Shown in pieces: positions 1 to 6,818 of a stretch of DNA of 23,351 nt (within the stretch, counting starts at the first letter, position 1; every line of letters begins with the position of its first letter). The translations under genes were made by a program, and so were the position numbers. The stretch comes from SZUA-146 sp963922815 (GTDB taxonomy: Bacteria; Pseudomonadota; Gammaproteobacteria; Steroidobacterales; SZUA-146). The notes below the pieces were generated by a model. It saw only the letters and a program-made list of their open reading frames with translations, was not told the DNA's origin and did not search any database. The stretch is from assembly GCA_963922815.1 (NCBI GenBank), contig CAWUKD010000044.1, forward strand, positions 1 to 23,351. The letters run 5' to 3'.

Positions 1-43
1 CGATGTTTGCAATTGGGGGCCGTTTCTGGAATAACTTGGACCA

Positions 44-56
44 GTGTTATTAACAC
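44..56. promoter_or_regulatory. Perfect inverted repeat upstream of the HNH gene
   Basis: GTGTTA-T-TAACAC is a perfect 6+1+6 inverted repeat ending 18 bases before the ATG at 75 and just before a GGGAAG ribosome-binding site at 59-64. Its size and place suit an operator for a dimeric repressor. No regulator gene adjoins it within the window, so the role is inferred only from symmetry and position. Confidence 0.3.
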
Positions 57-74
57 GCGGGAAGATGTAACGAC

Positions 75-686
75 ATGGCGCTCAATCTCAACCAGCAGAT
101 ACTGCGCACCGATGTAGCCGGGATGCCACTTGAGTGGATTAGCTACAAAGATGCGGGCAGGCTGTACCACCTCGAGCAGGTAGCGTACGCATGCGGTACG
201 CGTGTGTATACGTTGCACGGTGGTATAAATGCCAGCACTGGTTGCCGCAGTGTCATAGAAGTTAATTCAATCATTGCCACTCACGGCGACGGCCCGGGCA
301 TGTGCAACAAGCGCTACGACTATAAGCCGCCGCTCAACAACCAGACGCTGTTTCGACGAGATGGAAACGTGTGCATGTATTGTGGCCATCAGTTTCTGAG
401 TAACGCACTGTCCCGCGATCACATTACCCCGATCAGTCAGGGCGGTGCGGACACCTGGGAGAACGTGATTACCGCTTGCCGCAGATGCAATAACCACAAA
501 GCGGGGCGTACGCCTTCCCAGGCAAATATGCAGCTACTCGCCATTCCGTTTGCGCCGACCTACGCCGAATACATCTACCTCAAAGGGCGACGCGTGCTTG
601 CCGACCAAATGGAATATCTTCGAGCCCATTTCCCACGTCGCAGTCCGTTGCACGACAGGTTACGCAACGAGTTCGCCCGCGCATAA
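75..686 (+). CDS. HNH endonuclease family protein
   Basis: A 203-residue protein with a C-terminal HNH (beta-beta-alpha-metal) nuclease module. C100 and C103 (CMYC) with C135 and C138 (CRRC) form the structural zinc site. The catalytic strand reads SRDHITP (D115, H116) and is followed by N130 and the NNHK stretch, as in the HNH_5-type family. The N-terminal 90 residues are unrecognised. The C-terminal tail (YAEYIYLKGRR...) is typical of short stand-alone HNH proteins found widely in bacteria, whose cellular role is unclear. They are metal-dependent DNA-cleaving enzymes by fold; the substrate cannot be told here. GGGAAG lies ten bases before the ATG. The next gene on the same strand is also a nuclease, 117 bases on, so co-function in DNA processing is possible but unproven. 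Nothing suggests a homing or phage origin. Confidence 0.85.
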   Translation: MALNLNQQILRTDVAGMPLEWISYKDAGRLYHLEQVAYACGTRVYTLHGGINASTGCRSVIEVNSIIATHGDGPGMCNKRYDYKPPLNNQTLFRRDGNVCMYCGHQFLSNALSRDHITPISQGGADTWENVITACRRCNNHKAGRTPSQANMQLLAIPFAPTYAEYIYLKGRRVLADQMEYLRAHFPRRSPLHDRLRNEFARA

Positions 687-803
687 CCCATGCCTGACGA
701 AACCTGACACTCAGTAGTACCGCAACAGGGTGCGCGCGACCGGAAGTGCAACTGTACACGTGGTCGTTATATGCTGTGTATTCCACGATGCCGGAGAAGT
801 TTT

Positions 804-1679
804 TTGTTGTATCTGATTGATGCGAGTATTTACGTGTTTCGCGCCTACTATTCGCTGCCTGATTCCATGACAGATGCCGATGGTAATCCCGTACAGGCGA
901 TCTATGGTTTTACCAATTTTCTGTGCGATTTTGCACGACGAACCAACGCCGAGTACGTAGGCACGGCCTTCGATATCAGTTTAACCAGCTCGTTTCGCAA
1001 CGACATTTATCCGGCCTACAAGGCCAACCGCGATCCGGCGCCTCCCGAGCTTAAGCGGCAGTTTTCGTATTGCCGCGAGATTGCAAAGGAAATGGGGTTC
1101 GCGTGTTTTGCCGACAGTACCTGCGAAGCGGACGACATTATTGGCACGCTGGCCACCGGCTGGCGCAAACGCAACACCGGCGTTACGGTTGTTTCGCGAG
1201 ACAAAGATCTGCTGCAACTCATCGAGCCTGGTGATGTGTACTGGGATTTTGCCAACGACCGCAAGATTCACTATCCACAGGTTACCGCGGAGTTTGGTGT
1301 TGCCGCCGAACAGGTGTCTGACTATCTCGCGCTGACAGGAGACGCCGTCGACAATATCAAAGGCGTACCTGGTATTGGGCCCAAGACGGCCTCTAAGCTG
1401 CTCGAAGCGTACGCGACCCTTGACGACATTTATGCGCACCTTGACGATCTCCACAAGATCAACGTGCGCGGTTCGAAAACACTGGCCAATAAGCTGGTCG
1501 AACATAAAGACGCGGCGTACCTGGCACAGCAGCTGACCCGGATAAAGTGCGACATGCCTCTAAGTGCGGCCAAGGCAGGACTCAGGCGGACACCGCCGAA
1601 CATGCCGGAAATCGAGCGTCTGTTTGATGAGCTTGGGTTTTCAACCACGCTACGGAACAAGGTCGCCAATCTGGCTTAG
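804..1679 (+). CDS. 5'-3' exonuclease, ExoIX / PolA N-terminal-like (FEN family)
   Basis: A stand-alone flap-endonuclease-family enzyme of about 291 residues, related to the N-terminal domain of DNA polymerase I and to E. coli ExoIX (Xni). It would cut 5' flaps or digest DNA 5' to 3' using two metal ions. The acidic residues are in place: LIDAS near the start, CEADDIIG, VSRDKDLLQL and TGDAVDNI. A helix-hairpin-helix DNA-binding motif follows (GVPGIGPKTASKLL). The open frame extends to an ATG at 771, but the conserved fold begins at LLYLIDAS. A GGAG at 793-796 sits seven bases before the TTG at 804, so I chose TTG; TTG at 807 and ATG at 771 remain possible. It lacks a polymerase domain. Converges on the lipocalin gene without a clear terminator. 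Confidence 0.9.
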   Translation: MLYLIDASIYVFRAYYSLPDSMTDADGNPVQAIYGFTNFLCDFARRTNAEYVGTAFDISLTSSFRNDIYPAYKANRDPAPPELKRQFSYCREIAKEMGFACFADSTCEADDIIGTLATGWRKRNTGVTVVSRDKDLLQLIEPGDVYWDFANDRKIHYPQVTAEFGVAAEQVSDYLALTGDAVDNIKGVPGIGPKTASKLLEAYATLDDIYAHLDDLHKINVRGSKTLANKLVEHKDAAYLAQQLTRIKCDMPLSAAKAGLRRTPPNMPEIERLFDELGFSTTLRNKVANLA

Positions 1680-1762
1680 CCGACCTGCAGAGCCGGTCTT
1701 TAGTAACCGTTAGCGAGTGCGTGCGATATCGCTTTGTTCGCAGGGTCGTCCGGGCGTCTGTT

Positions 1763-2308
1763 TCAGTCCGCCGGCTGTTGGGGTACTCGCCGGATAAGAC
1801 TCACGTCGTACCCCTGGTCTGCAACGCGTTTGATCAGATCCTGGTACGTAGCTTCATCCAGCTGCGCATTGCGCGACATGATCCAAACGTAGTCCCGCTT
1901 GTTTCGACCGATGATCGTGTTTTGATAATCTTCATCCACGTACACAATCCGGTAGTCGGCCTTGATTGGCCAGATAAAGCGCATGCCCCAAATCGCATTG
2001 GACGGGTCGTCGTAGATAAAGCCGGTCGGATTATAGGTCTTAACCTCACCGTCAAAGCCGCCCTTGTTAAACGTAAATGTCGTGTCTACAACACCATCGT
2101 CCCTTAGTGCATATGTTTCGACAGCATTGTAGGCCTGCGTTTCAATGAAGGTCGGTATGTTTGCAATGACATACCAGTCACCCATGAATCGATTTATATC
2201 GACATACCCGGCAGTTTCAATCGGTGGCATGGATGGTCCTCCTGCACAGCCTGTCAGACTCAGTATGGCCGCAAGGGCGACAAACAAACGTTTCAGCGTG
2301 CGGATCAT
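1763..2308 (-). CDS. Lipocalin family outer-membrane lipoprotein (Blc-like)
   Basis: A 181-residue lipocalin. The first 20 residues are a lipoprotein signal ending in the lipobox LTGC (C21), so the mature protein should be lipid-anchored in the envelope. The lipocalin signature G-x-W lies at 43-45 (MGDWYVIANIP), followed by repeated beta-strands such as YRIVYVDEDYQNTIIGRN and DYVWIMSR, matching bacterial lipocalin Blc. Members bind fatty acids or lysophospholipids and are linked to membrane repair or stress. It is the last gene of a three-gene minus-strand cluster, 41 bases after the DUF6134 gene, which suggests co-transcription. The signal peptide fixes the start. The exact ligand is unknown. 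Confidence 0.93.
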   Translation of the reverse strand: MIRTLKRLFVALAAILSLTGCAGGPSMPPIETAGYVDINRFMGDWYVIANIPTFIETQAYNAVETYALRDDGVVDTTFTFNKGGFDGEVKTYNPTGFIYDDPSNAIWGMRFIWPIKADYRIVYVDEDYQNTIIGRNKRDYVWIMSRNAQLDEATYQDLIKRVADQGYDVSLIRRVPQQPAD

Positions 2309-2349
2309 GAGGGTTCCAGTACGGTGGGTGATAGAACGGGTAAAGTTGA

Positions 2350-3093
2350 TTAGCGACTGGCGCGGGTGTTGGCGTCGTTAAGCGACGAGTCGGAACGCAA
2401 CGGCGGATTGATGCGTTCGTAGCGAAGCATTCGATCACCTTTGGCTGCGCTTTCGAGCGCCAGCCACTGTTCGACCGACGGGTCGTACCAGAGCGTGATA
2501 TCAACCGGCTCGCCATCGTAATCCGGGGCGCTTTTGAGCTTGAATTTTCGCGCTTCTACTTCGGTATCGCCCAGTTTCACCCGGTCGGTACCCAGCGACG
2601 TTACTTCAACGTCAACGTAGTCACCGGTTTGAGAATTCAAGAGCTGCGACGCCTCCAGGATGCTCGGGTTCCAGTAGGCAAAGGTCTGCACGCAGCCGTC
2701 TACTTGTCGGGTACCGGATGAGCTGTTGATTCTCAACGCGTCGTCCACGCGCTGGGCGTTAACATTCTGGCGCTTGCCGTTGCTGTTGGTCTGCGCCTCG
2801 ATGCCGGTCAGGCAGTTGTCCTGCCAGCGCTCCGAACTTGAATGACGGTATTTGAACGCCGTAATAAACAGCAGTTTTACATCAAACTTCGCGGTGCTCG
2901 ATACCCGCTTTATCGCGTCTTCATGGCTGAGCTCAAACTCGTGATAGCCAATGGGTTTTTCGTCGAGCAGTACGCGAAAATTGTAGCTGGAGCTCACCTG
3001 GCTCGCCGACACAGGCATCATCAGCGCCGCCGCCAGCAGCACACTCACAGCGCGGATTTTTACAGACATCCGATTCATCGCTTCGTTACTCAT
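2350..3093 (-). CDS. DUF6134 family secreted protein
   Basis: A 247-residue exported protein. Residues about 9-30 form a Sec signal peptide (basic MSVKIR, hydrophobic core, VSAS cleavage region). The mature part is a predicted beta-rich domain opening with YNFRVLLDEKPIGYHEFEL, a pattern seen in DUF6134 and DUF3108-like periplasmic proteins. Two cysteines (DNC and DGC) could form a disulfide. Function is unknown in the family. It starts four bases after the DUF2878 stop, so the two are probably translationally coupled; ATG codons at residues 6 and 9 are alternative starts. Its company, a DUF2878 membrane protein and a lipocalin, points to envelope or lipid maintenance. That is inference from neighbourhood. 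Confidence 0.8.
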   Translation of the reverse strand: MSNEAMNRMSVKIRAVSVLLAAALMMPVSASQVSSSYNFRVLLDEKPIGYHEFELSHEDAIKRVSSTAKFDVKLLFITAFKYRHSSSERWQDNCLTGIEAQTNSNGKRQNVNAQRVDDALRINSSSGTRQVDGCVQTFAYWNPSILEASQLLNSQTGDYVDVEVTSLGTDRVKLGDTEVEARKFKLKSAPDYDGEPVDITLWYDPSVEQWLALESAAKGDRMLRYERINPPLRSDSSLNDANTRASR

Positions 3094-3097
3094 TCAA

Positions 3098-3637
3098 TCA
3101 GGCCGTCACAGACGACGAGCTTTGGATGTCGTGACCGTTCAGATATCGGGCCATGTAAACCATCAGCGGCATCAGCAGCGACCAACCCGCAGCGACCACA
3201 CCAAGCGACACCACCGGATCGGAAAACTGGACGGCGCCCAGTCTCTCGCCGGCAGCAAACGCCAGCGGACCGCCGAGGCCACCGACAATTGCGGCAACCC
3301 AGAGATGATCCTTGAGCCACTTGAATCCCAGATTCAAGGTTGTGGCAAAGAGCACCCACAAGGCCACAATCCAGTAGGGGGCAACCAGACCGCTGTGGTC
3401 GGGACCGTAGTTCAACCAGCCATTCAGGACAACAAAGGACTCCCAGGCGAAACCGATCAGCGCGGCACTGACCAGCAGCAGCACTGTTTTGGGTCTGGAT
3501 TGCGCACTGGCGATGTGAATCGCACTGGCCACGGCCACGGCCAATACGCCCAGCCATGGCATCCCGGCAGCAGCGCCGACGACGCAGGCCACCCAGCCCA
3601 CTTTGTACATTGCAAGATTCGTTACTACTGCTTTCAT
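3098..3637 (-). CDS. DUF2878 family inner-membrane protein
   Basis: A hydrophobic protein of about 179 residues with five or six predicted membrane segments, starting with the family-like opening NLAMYKVGWVACVVGAA and including an AFAWESFVV-type segment and WLNYGP. DUF2878 proteins have no known activity but often lie in gammaproteobacterial clusters with lipocalins, cyclopropane-fatty-acid synthases, photolyases and an ECF sigma factor for photo-oxidative stress. The frame is open to ATG 3667, but the family usually begins a few residues before the first membrane helix, so I prefer ATG at 3637 (MKAVVTN). It is the first gene of the cluster, and 110 bases separate it from the histidine kinase stop. 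No good ribosome-binding site decides the start. Confidence 0.8.
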   Translation of the reverse strand: MKAVVTNLAMYKVGWVACVVGAAAGMPWLGVLAVAVASAIHIASAQSRPKTVLLLVSAALIGFAWESFVVLNGWLNYGPDHSGLVAPYWIVALWVLFATTLNLGFKWLKDHLWVAAIVGGLGGPLAFAAGERLGAVQFSDPVVSLGVVAAGWSLLMPLMVYMARYLNGHDIQSSSSVTA

Positions 3638-3747
3638 TTGAGACACCATTGGAGAATACGAGGCCATCCTAGCAATGCCGATGTGAAATCCGGGTGCTTC
3701 AGCGGTGATGCAGTGGTGAAAACTCTAAAATCAGTAAAAACAGCGTA

Positions 3748-5079
3748 TTACGTTAAACCAGATCCGGTTTCATCGACGATTTGTCGGGATTGGGGTAGCA
3801 AAACGGTCACCGTAGTGCCTACGCCGACGGTGCTTTCAATCTGTAGAGGCCAGCTGAATCGCTCACACAGCCGCTTGACGATGGTCAGGCCAACGCCAAA
3901 TCCACCGCGACGGCGCTCCCGATTGCCCCGGTTGAACGGCTTGAAGACTTTTTCGAGTTCCTGGGCATCCATACCGGAACCGGTGTCCTGGATCGTAATG
4001 CCCTCTCGACCAATCGTGACCACCACCTGCCCCTCATCGGTGTAATTGACCCCGTTGCGCAGGAGATTTCCGACCACGCTGGCCAGCACTTTCTCGGGTG
4101 CTTCGATGGTCATCGCACAGTCGGCAACCTGCTCGATGGTCACGTTCTTGTCGCCAATCAGAATCCCGGCGCTTTCCACTTCATTGGAGACCACGTCGTT
4201 GATGTTAATCCAGTCAGCCGGCAAGGACTGATTGGATTCCCGGGCCAGTAACAGGAAGGCTTCGGTCAGCTCTTCCATGTCTTGCGCCGACGCCTGGATA
4301 CGGGCCAGCGTTTTTTGCTGACGTTCGTTCAATCCGTCGCTTTTGGATAACGCATCGGAGGCAATCTTGATGACCGTCAGCGGAGAGCGCAGCTCGTGAC
4401 TGGCGTCCCGGGTAAAGTCGAACTCTCGCTGCACAAATTCGACCAGTCTTTGCGTCAAGTCCTGCATGGCGGAATTCAGGGTATCAAACTCGTCATCGAC
4501 ATCCAGTGCGGCAGAGTTGGCAAACAGCGTGACATCCGGATTGGCCGGATCCAGTTCTTTAACCCGCCTGGCAAGTTCAACGATGGGCGAAACGGCTCGA
4601 CGGGATACGCGGTAGGCCTGAAACAGCGCCATATAGACGCCGGCGAGTACCGTGGCAAGCGGAACCAGACCAAACCAGGTAACCAGCAGGTCGACGCGCG
4701 CGGTGTCAAACACCTGGAACAGGCGGTCGCCTTCATGCTCAGTAATCAGAGCCAGGGCTTTCGACGGAGTTTCAATACGATGGAAGCCAAGCTCCAGTTT
4801 TGCCAGCTCCGGGGGAACGCCGCTTCCGTGACCCTCCCGATACGACGCCATGTTGCGGGTTTCCGGCAGCGGGTGATCGGCTTTGACCGCGACGCGCTCC
4901 CAGTAAAACTCGGCCTCACCACGCAACGCCTGCTTGATCAGCACATCTTCTACAATCAGCGTGACGGCCAGCAGCCCCATGACCACGGCGATACTGATGT
5001 AAATCGCCTGAAGGAGAAACTCTTTGTATAGCCGCTTGGCTACACCTTGTTTGCCTTCTACGGTCTGGCTAGTTGTCAT
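3748..5079 (-). CDS. Sensor histidine kinase
   Basis: A 443-residue membrane sensor kinase. TM1 is near residues 22-44 and TM2 near 130-153, leaving an ~85-residue periplasmic sensor region with no recognised fold. A HAMP-like linker follows (about 154-210). The HisKA dimerisation helix carries the phospho-accepting H228 in ASHELRSP. The HATPase domain has its N box (NLLRNGVNY, 338-346), G1 (DTGSGM, 365-370), F box (FKPFNRG) and G2 (GFGVGL, 393-398), so the kinase should be active. Its start overlaps the response-regulator stop by 11 bases, so the two form a translationally coupled pair with the regulator first. Organisation is QseC/PmrB-like, but the signal cannot be deduced. No glutamine-rich or PAS domain is seen. 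Confidence 0.95.
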   Translation of the reverse strand: MTTSQTVEGKQGVAKRLYKEFLLQAIYISIAVVMGLLAVTLIVEDVLIKQALRGEAEFYWERVAVKADHPLPETRNMASYREGHGSGVPPELAKLELGFHRIETPSKALALITEHEGDRLFQVFDTARVDLLVTWFGLVPLATVLAGVYMALFQAYRVSRRAVSPIVELARRVKELDPANPDVTLFANSAALDVDDEFDTLNSAMQDLTQRLVEFVQREFDFTRDASHELRSPLTVIKIASDALSKSDGLNERQQKTLARIQASAQDMEELTEAFLLLARESNQSLPADWININDVVSNEVESAGILIGDKNVTIEQVADCAMTIEAPEKVLASVVGNLLRNGVNYTDEGQVVVTIGREGITIQDTGSGMDAQELEKVFKPFNRGNRERRRGGFGVGLTIVKRLCERFSWPLQIESTVGVGTTVTVLLPQSRQIVDETGSGLT

Positions 5080-5764
5080 CCAGTTTAACCAGACGGTAAC
5101 CGGAGCCTGCGATCGTGTGGAGCAACGGGGTATCGAAAGGGCGATCGATAATCTTGCGAAGGTTGTACAGATGGCTTCTCAGAGCATCGCTGTCCGGCAC
5201 AATGTCGCCCCACACCGACCGCTCCAGTTCTCGCCGGCTCACCACCTTGGGCGATGCTTTCACCAGCGTCATCAGAAGCTTAAGGCCAATTGGCGTCAGG
5301 TTCAGGCGCTTGCCTTCTCTGGACACTTCCAGCGTTCCGGTGTCGATGCGCAGATCCGCAACCTCAAGGGTCTCATTGACGACCTGACCGCTGGCGCGAC
5401 GAATAATGGCACGCAGGCGGGCTTCGAGCTCTTCGGTCTCGAACGGTTTGACCAGATAATCATCGGCCCCGGCATCCAGTCCGGATATTTTGTCTTCGAG
5501 CGTATCCCGGGCCGTAAGCATGAGAACGGGTGTACTTTTAGCGGCCTCGTCGCGCAATTTCCGGCACAGCTCAATACCGTCCATGCCGGGTAACATCAGG
5601 TCCAGAATAATCGCGTCGAAGTCGTTGCTCACCGCCAGATGCAGCCCGGTAACACCATCGGCCGCGTAGTCTACGATGTAGCCGCGTTCTTCAAAGTAAT
5701 CGGCAACCATCGCAGCGATGTCCGGATGATCTTCAATCAGAAGTAATGAAATGTTTTCTTGCAT
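5069..5764 (-). CDS. OmpR/PhoB family response regulator
   Basis: A 231-residue two-domain regulator. The receiver domain has the acidic pocket (LIEDHPD), phospho-acceptor D55 in ILDLMLPG, T84 in LMLTARD and K106 in LVKPFE. The C-terminal winged-helix DNA-binding domain (about 132-228) has the typical LTPIGLKLLMTLV opening and ends HTIAGSGYRLV. The open frame extends 21 codons further upstream, but ATG at 5764 begins right before the receiver fold and has GGAAG seven bases upstream, so it is the better start. It is the first gene of the two-component operon. The intergenic region upstream contains repeated GATCGTTC motifs that could be its own binding sites. Confidence 0.95.
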   Translation of the reverse strand: MQENISLLLIEDHPDIAAMVADYFEERGYIVDYAADGVTGLHLAVSNDFDAIILDLMLPGMDGIELCRKLRDEAAKSTPVLMLTARDTLEDKISGLDAGADDYLVKPFETEELEARLRAIIRRASGQVVNETLEVADLRIDTGTLEVSREGKRLNLTPIGLKLLMTLVKASPKVVSRRELERSVWGDIVPDSDALRSHLYNLRKIIDRPFDTPLLHTIAGSGYRLVKLDDN

Positions 5765-5810
5765 GGTGTTTCTTCCAGGGCCAGTAATCGGACCGTGTCC
5801 GTAGGATAAA

Positions 5811-5826
5811 GATCGTTCTGTGCGCA
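5811..5826 (+). repeat. Repeat copy 1: GATCGTTCT-GT-GCGCA
   Basis: This copy lies 47 bases upstream of the response-regulator start. The same arrangement, GATCGTTCT followed by a short spacer and GCGCA, recurs at 6003-6019. A related GATCGAAC is at 5832-5839 (21 bases on, two helical turns) and the inverse GAACGATC at 5858-5865. Probably a protein-binding site; the binding factor is unknown. Confidence 0.45.
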
Positions 5827-6002
5827 AACGGGATCGAACAATATTACCATGGGGGCCGAACGATCCCTGATTTGATACGCGTTAATCGGCTTTCGGGCGC
5901 ACGATCCATGACAGACGGTGAAACAGACGTGAAGCATCCGGCAGATTGAGAACGAGTATCAAACGCAATTGAGACAATGATCGATCGATTCCGGCCTTTT
6001 TC

Positions 6003-6019
6003 GATCGTTCTATAGCGCA
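6003..6019 (+). repeat. Repeat copy 2: GATCGTTCT-ATA-GCGCA
   Basis: Second copy of the motif at 5811-5826, matching at 14 positions but with a three-base instead of two-base spacer. It lies 60 bases before the GTG start of the small membrane gene, so each divergent gene has one copy close to it. This suggests shared control, possibly by the adjacent response regulator (inference). Confidence 0.45.
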
Positions 6020-6079
6020 CTGATTCTGTTATCCTTTGCCTGTAGCCGATCTAAGCCCCGGCAGCCTGAAGAGAATCCT

Positions 6080-6286
6080 GTGCCCGAATTTTCATCCGAA
6101 ACCTGGACATACATTGTTGTTGGTCTTGTCGTCGTGTTTGTTGTGGGCGTTTATGCACGCGTGCGAAACCTGATGAAAATCAGTCAGGAGATTGAATCGA
6201 AGCTCGACTACTCCAAGATGAAGGAGTGGGAAGACGAGGATGACGACTGGGGTACACCACAGGGACCGTCGAGCAACAAATCCTGA
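6080..6286 (+). CDS. Small single-pass membrane protein, unknown function
   Basis: A 68-residue protein. Residues about 9-26 (YIVVGLVVVFVVGVYAR) form one transmembrane helix, followed by a charged cytoplasmic-type tail: a basic stretch, a short helical EIESKLDYSKMKEW, then an acidic EDEDDDW cluster. I do not recognise the family. The GTG start is preceded by GAAGAG six bases upstream, and the amphipathic composition argues for a real gene. It is transcribed divergently from the two-component operon and shares a repeated motif with it, so it could be a small membrane partner or target of that system. The acidic tail and the nearby EF-hand gene may be coincidental. Confidence 0.7.
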   Translation: MPEFSSETWTYIVVGLVVVFVVGVYARVRNLMKISQEIESKLDYSKMKEWEDEDDDWGTPQGPSSNKS

Positions 6287-6391
6287 ATTACTGTGACCTA
6301 TTAATGAGTAGCCCGGAGCCGCGAGCGAATGCGGACGCAGTCTGGTCGGGGATTCAGCGGAAGGGCTTGGCCAGGAGCCGGGTGACGTTGT

Positions 6392-6631
6392 TCAGAACTC
6401 GTACCAGACTGTCTGCCACCAGCCGAGAAACTCTTCAAATTCGATCAGTCCGTCGTTATTTTCGTCTACAAGTTCGAAACCCGTAATGGCCTGTTCATCG
6501 CTCGTCTTTGGCGAGATTTCCTTGAGCAGTTCAATAAATTCTTTAACGTCGATAAAGCCGTTTCCGTCGCGATCAAAAAAACTGAAGTGCTCGCGAACTT
6601 CCTGAATACTTTCGTGACTGAGCTGTTGCAT
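6392..6631 (-). CDS. EF-hand calcium-binding protein
   Basis: A 79-residue protein made almost entirely of a pair of EF-hands. Loop 1 is DRDGNGFIDVKE (residues 20-31), with all canonical oxygen ligands and the glutamate at position 12. Loop 2 is DENNDGLIEFEE, also canonical. The helices between them (FIELLKEI, AITGFELV) fit a calmodulin-like lobe. No signal peptide is present, so it should be cytoplasmic; it may act as a calcium sensor or buffer. It ends with an aromatic-rich tail (FLGWWQTVWYEF) that could bind a partner. It is transcribed divergently from the Gld-like ABC operon, with 187 bases between starts, and converges on the 68-residue membrane gene. Confidence 0.88.
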   Translation of the reverse strand: MQQLSHESIQEVREHFSFFDRDGNGFIDVKEFIELLKEISPKTSDEQAITGFELVDENNDGLIEFEEFLGWWQTVWYEF

Positions 6632-6670
6632 GATGGTTCCGGTTTGAGTCGTAAAATCAGGAGTTTAACC

Positions 6671-6709
6671 GATGGTTACTGGCCCCGCCAGTGGCCAGCA
6701 CCGACCATC
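6671..6709. repeat. Imperfect stem-loop between EF-hand and ABC operon
   Basis: The core ACTGGC-CCC-GCCAGT (6678-6692) is a perfect six-base stem with a three-base loop. It is flanked by GATGGT (6671-6676) and ACCATC (6704-6709), which also pair, giving a bulged larger structure. It could be an operator or the 5' leader of the EF-hand transcript. No U-tract follows on either strand, so it is not a clear terminator. Confidence 0.35.
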
Positions 6710-6741
6710 AGGAAAAGCCGATGTTTACGCCGGCAAACCGG

Positions 6742-6769
6742 TTGAAAAAAATTTTTAATTTGGTAGATT
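6742..6769 (+). promoter_or_regulatory. Candidate sigma-70 promoter of the Gld-like ABC operon
   Basis: A TTGAAA -35 box (6742-6747, five of six to consensus) and TAGATT -10 box (6764-6769, four of six) are separated by 16 bases. A TGG immediately before the -10 makes it an extended -10 promoter. The spacer is an A/T-tract. Transcription would begin near 6776, leaving a leader of about 43 bases to the ATG at 6819, with AAAGG as ribosome-binding site at 6806-6810. Confidence 0.5.
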
Positions 6770-6818
6770 TCTGCTGTTTGACGCACGTGCGACCGTTTAG
6801 TCATGAAAGGTAAGCGAT

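Larger units (their letters stand above)
5765..6079. promoter_or_regulatory. Divergent intergenic region, 315 bp, with GATC cluster
   Basis: No convincing gene lies here. It separates the minus-strand response regulator from the plus-strand small membrane gene and must hold both promoters, though I could not pick strong -35/-10 pairs. It has eight GATC tetramers (5811, 5832, 5862, 5903, 5979, 5983, 6003, 6048), well above the one or so expected by chance. Three are part of the 8-mer GATCGTTC or its complement. Confidence 0.5.

Noticed and set aside
981..1505. 174-codon open frame antisense to the exonuclease
   Set aside because: Lies wholly inside a well-supported gene on the other strand and shows no family features; a reading-frame shadow.
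1..1679. Defence island or mobile element at the nuclease genes
   Set aside because: HNH and FEN-type proteins here match common chromosomal families; no integrase, tRNA, direct-repeat boundary or restriction-modification gene is seen.
1712..1738. AGCGA/TCGCT stem followed by TTTGTT as terminator of the exonuclease gene
   Set aside because: Only five base pairs with a 13-base loop and an interrupted T-run; too weak to call.
3122..4045. 307-codon plus-strand open frame across DUF2878 and the kinase gene
   Set aside because: Antisense to two recognised genes, low-complexity basic composition without domain features.
5765..6079. Replication origin or DnaA-box cluster, because of the many GATC sites
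   Set aside because: No DnaA boxes (TTATCCACA-like) or AT-rich unwinding element, and none of the usual origin genes nearby.
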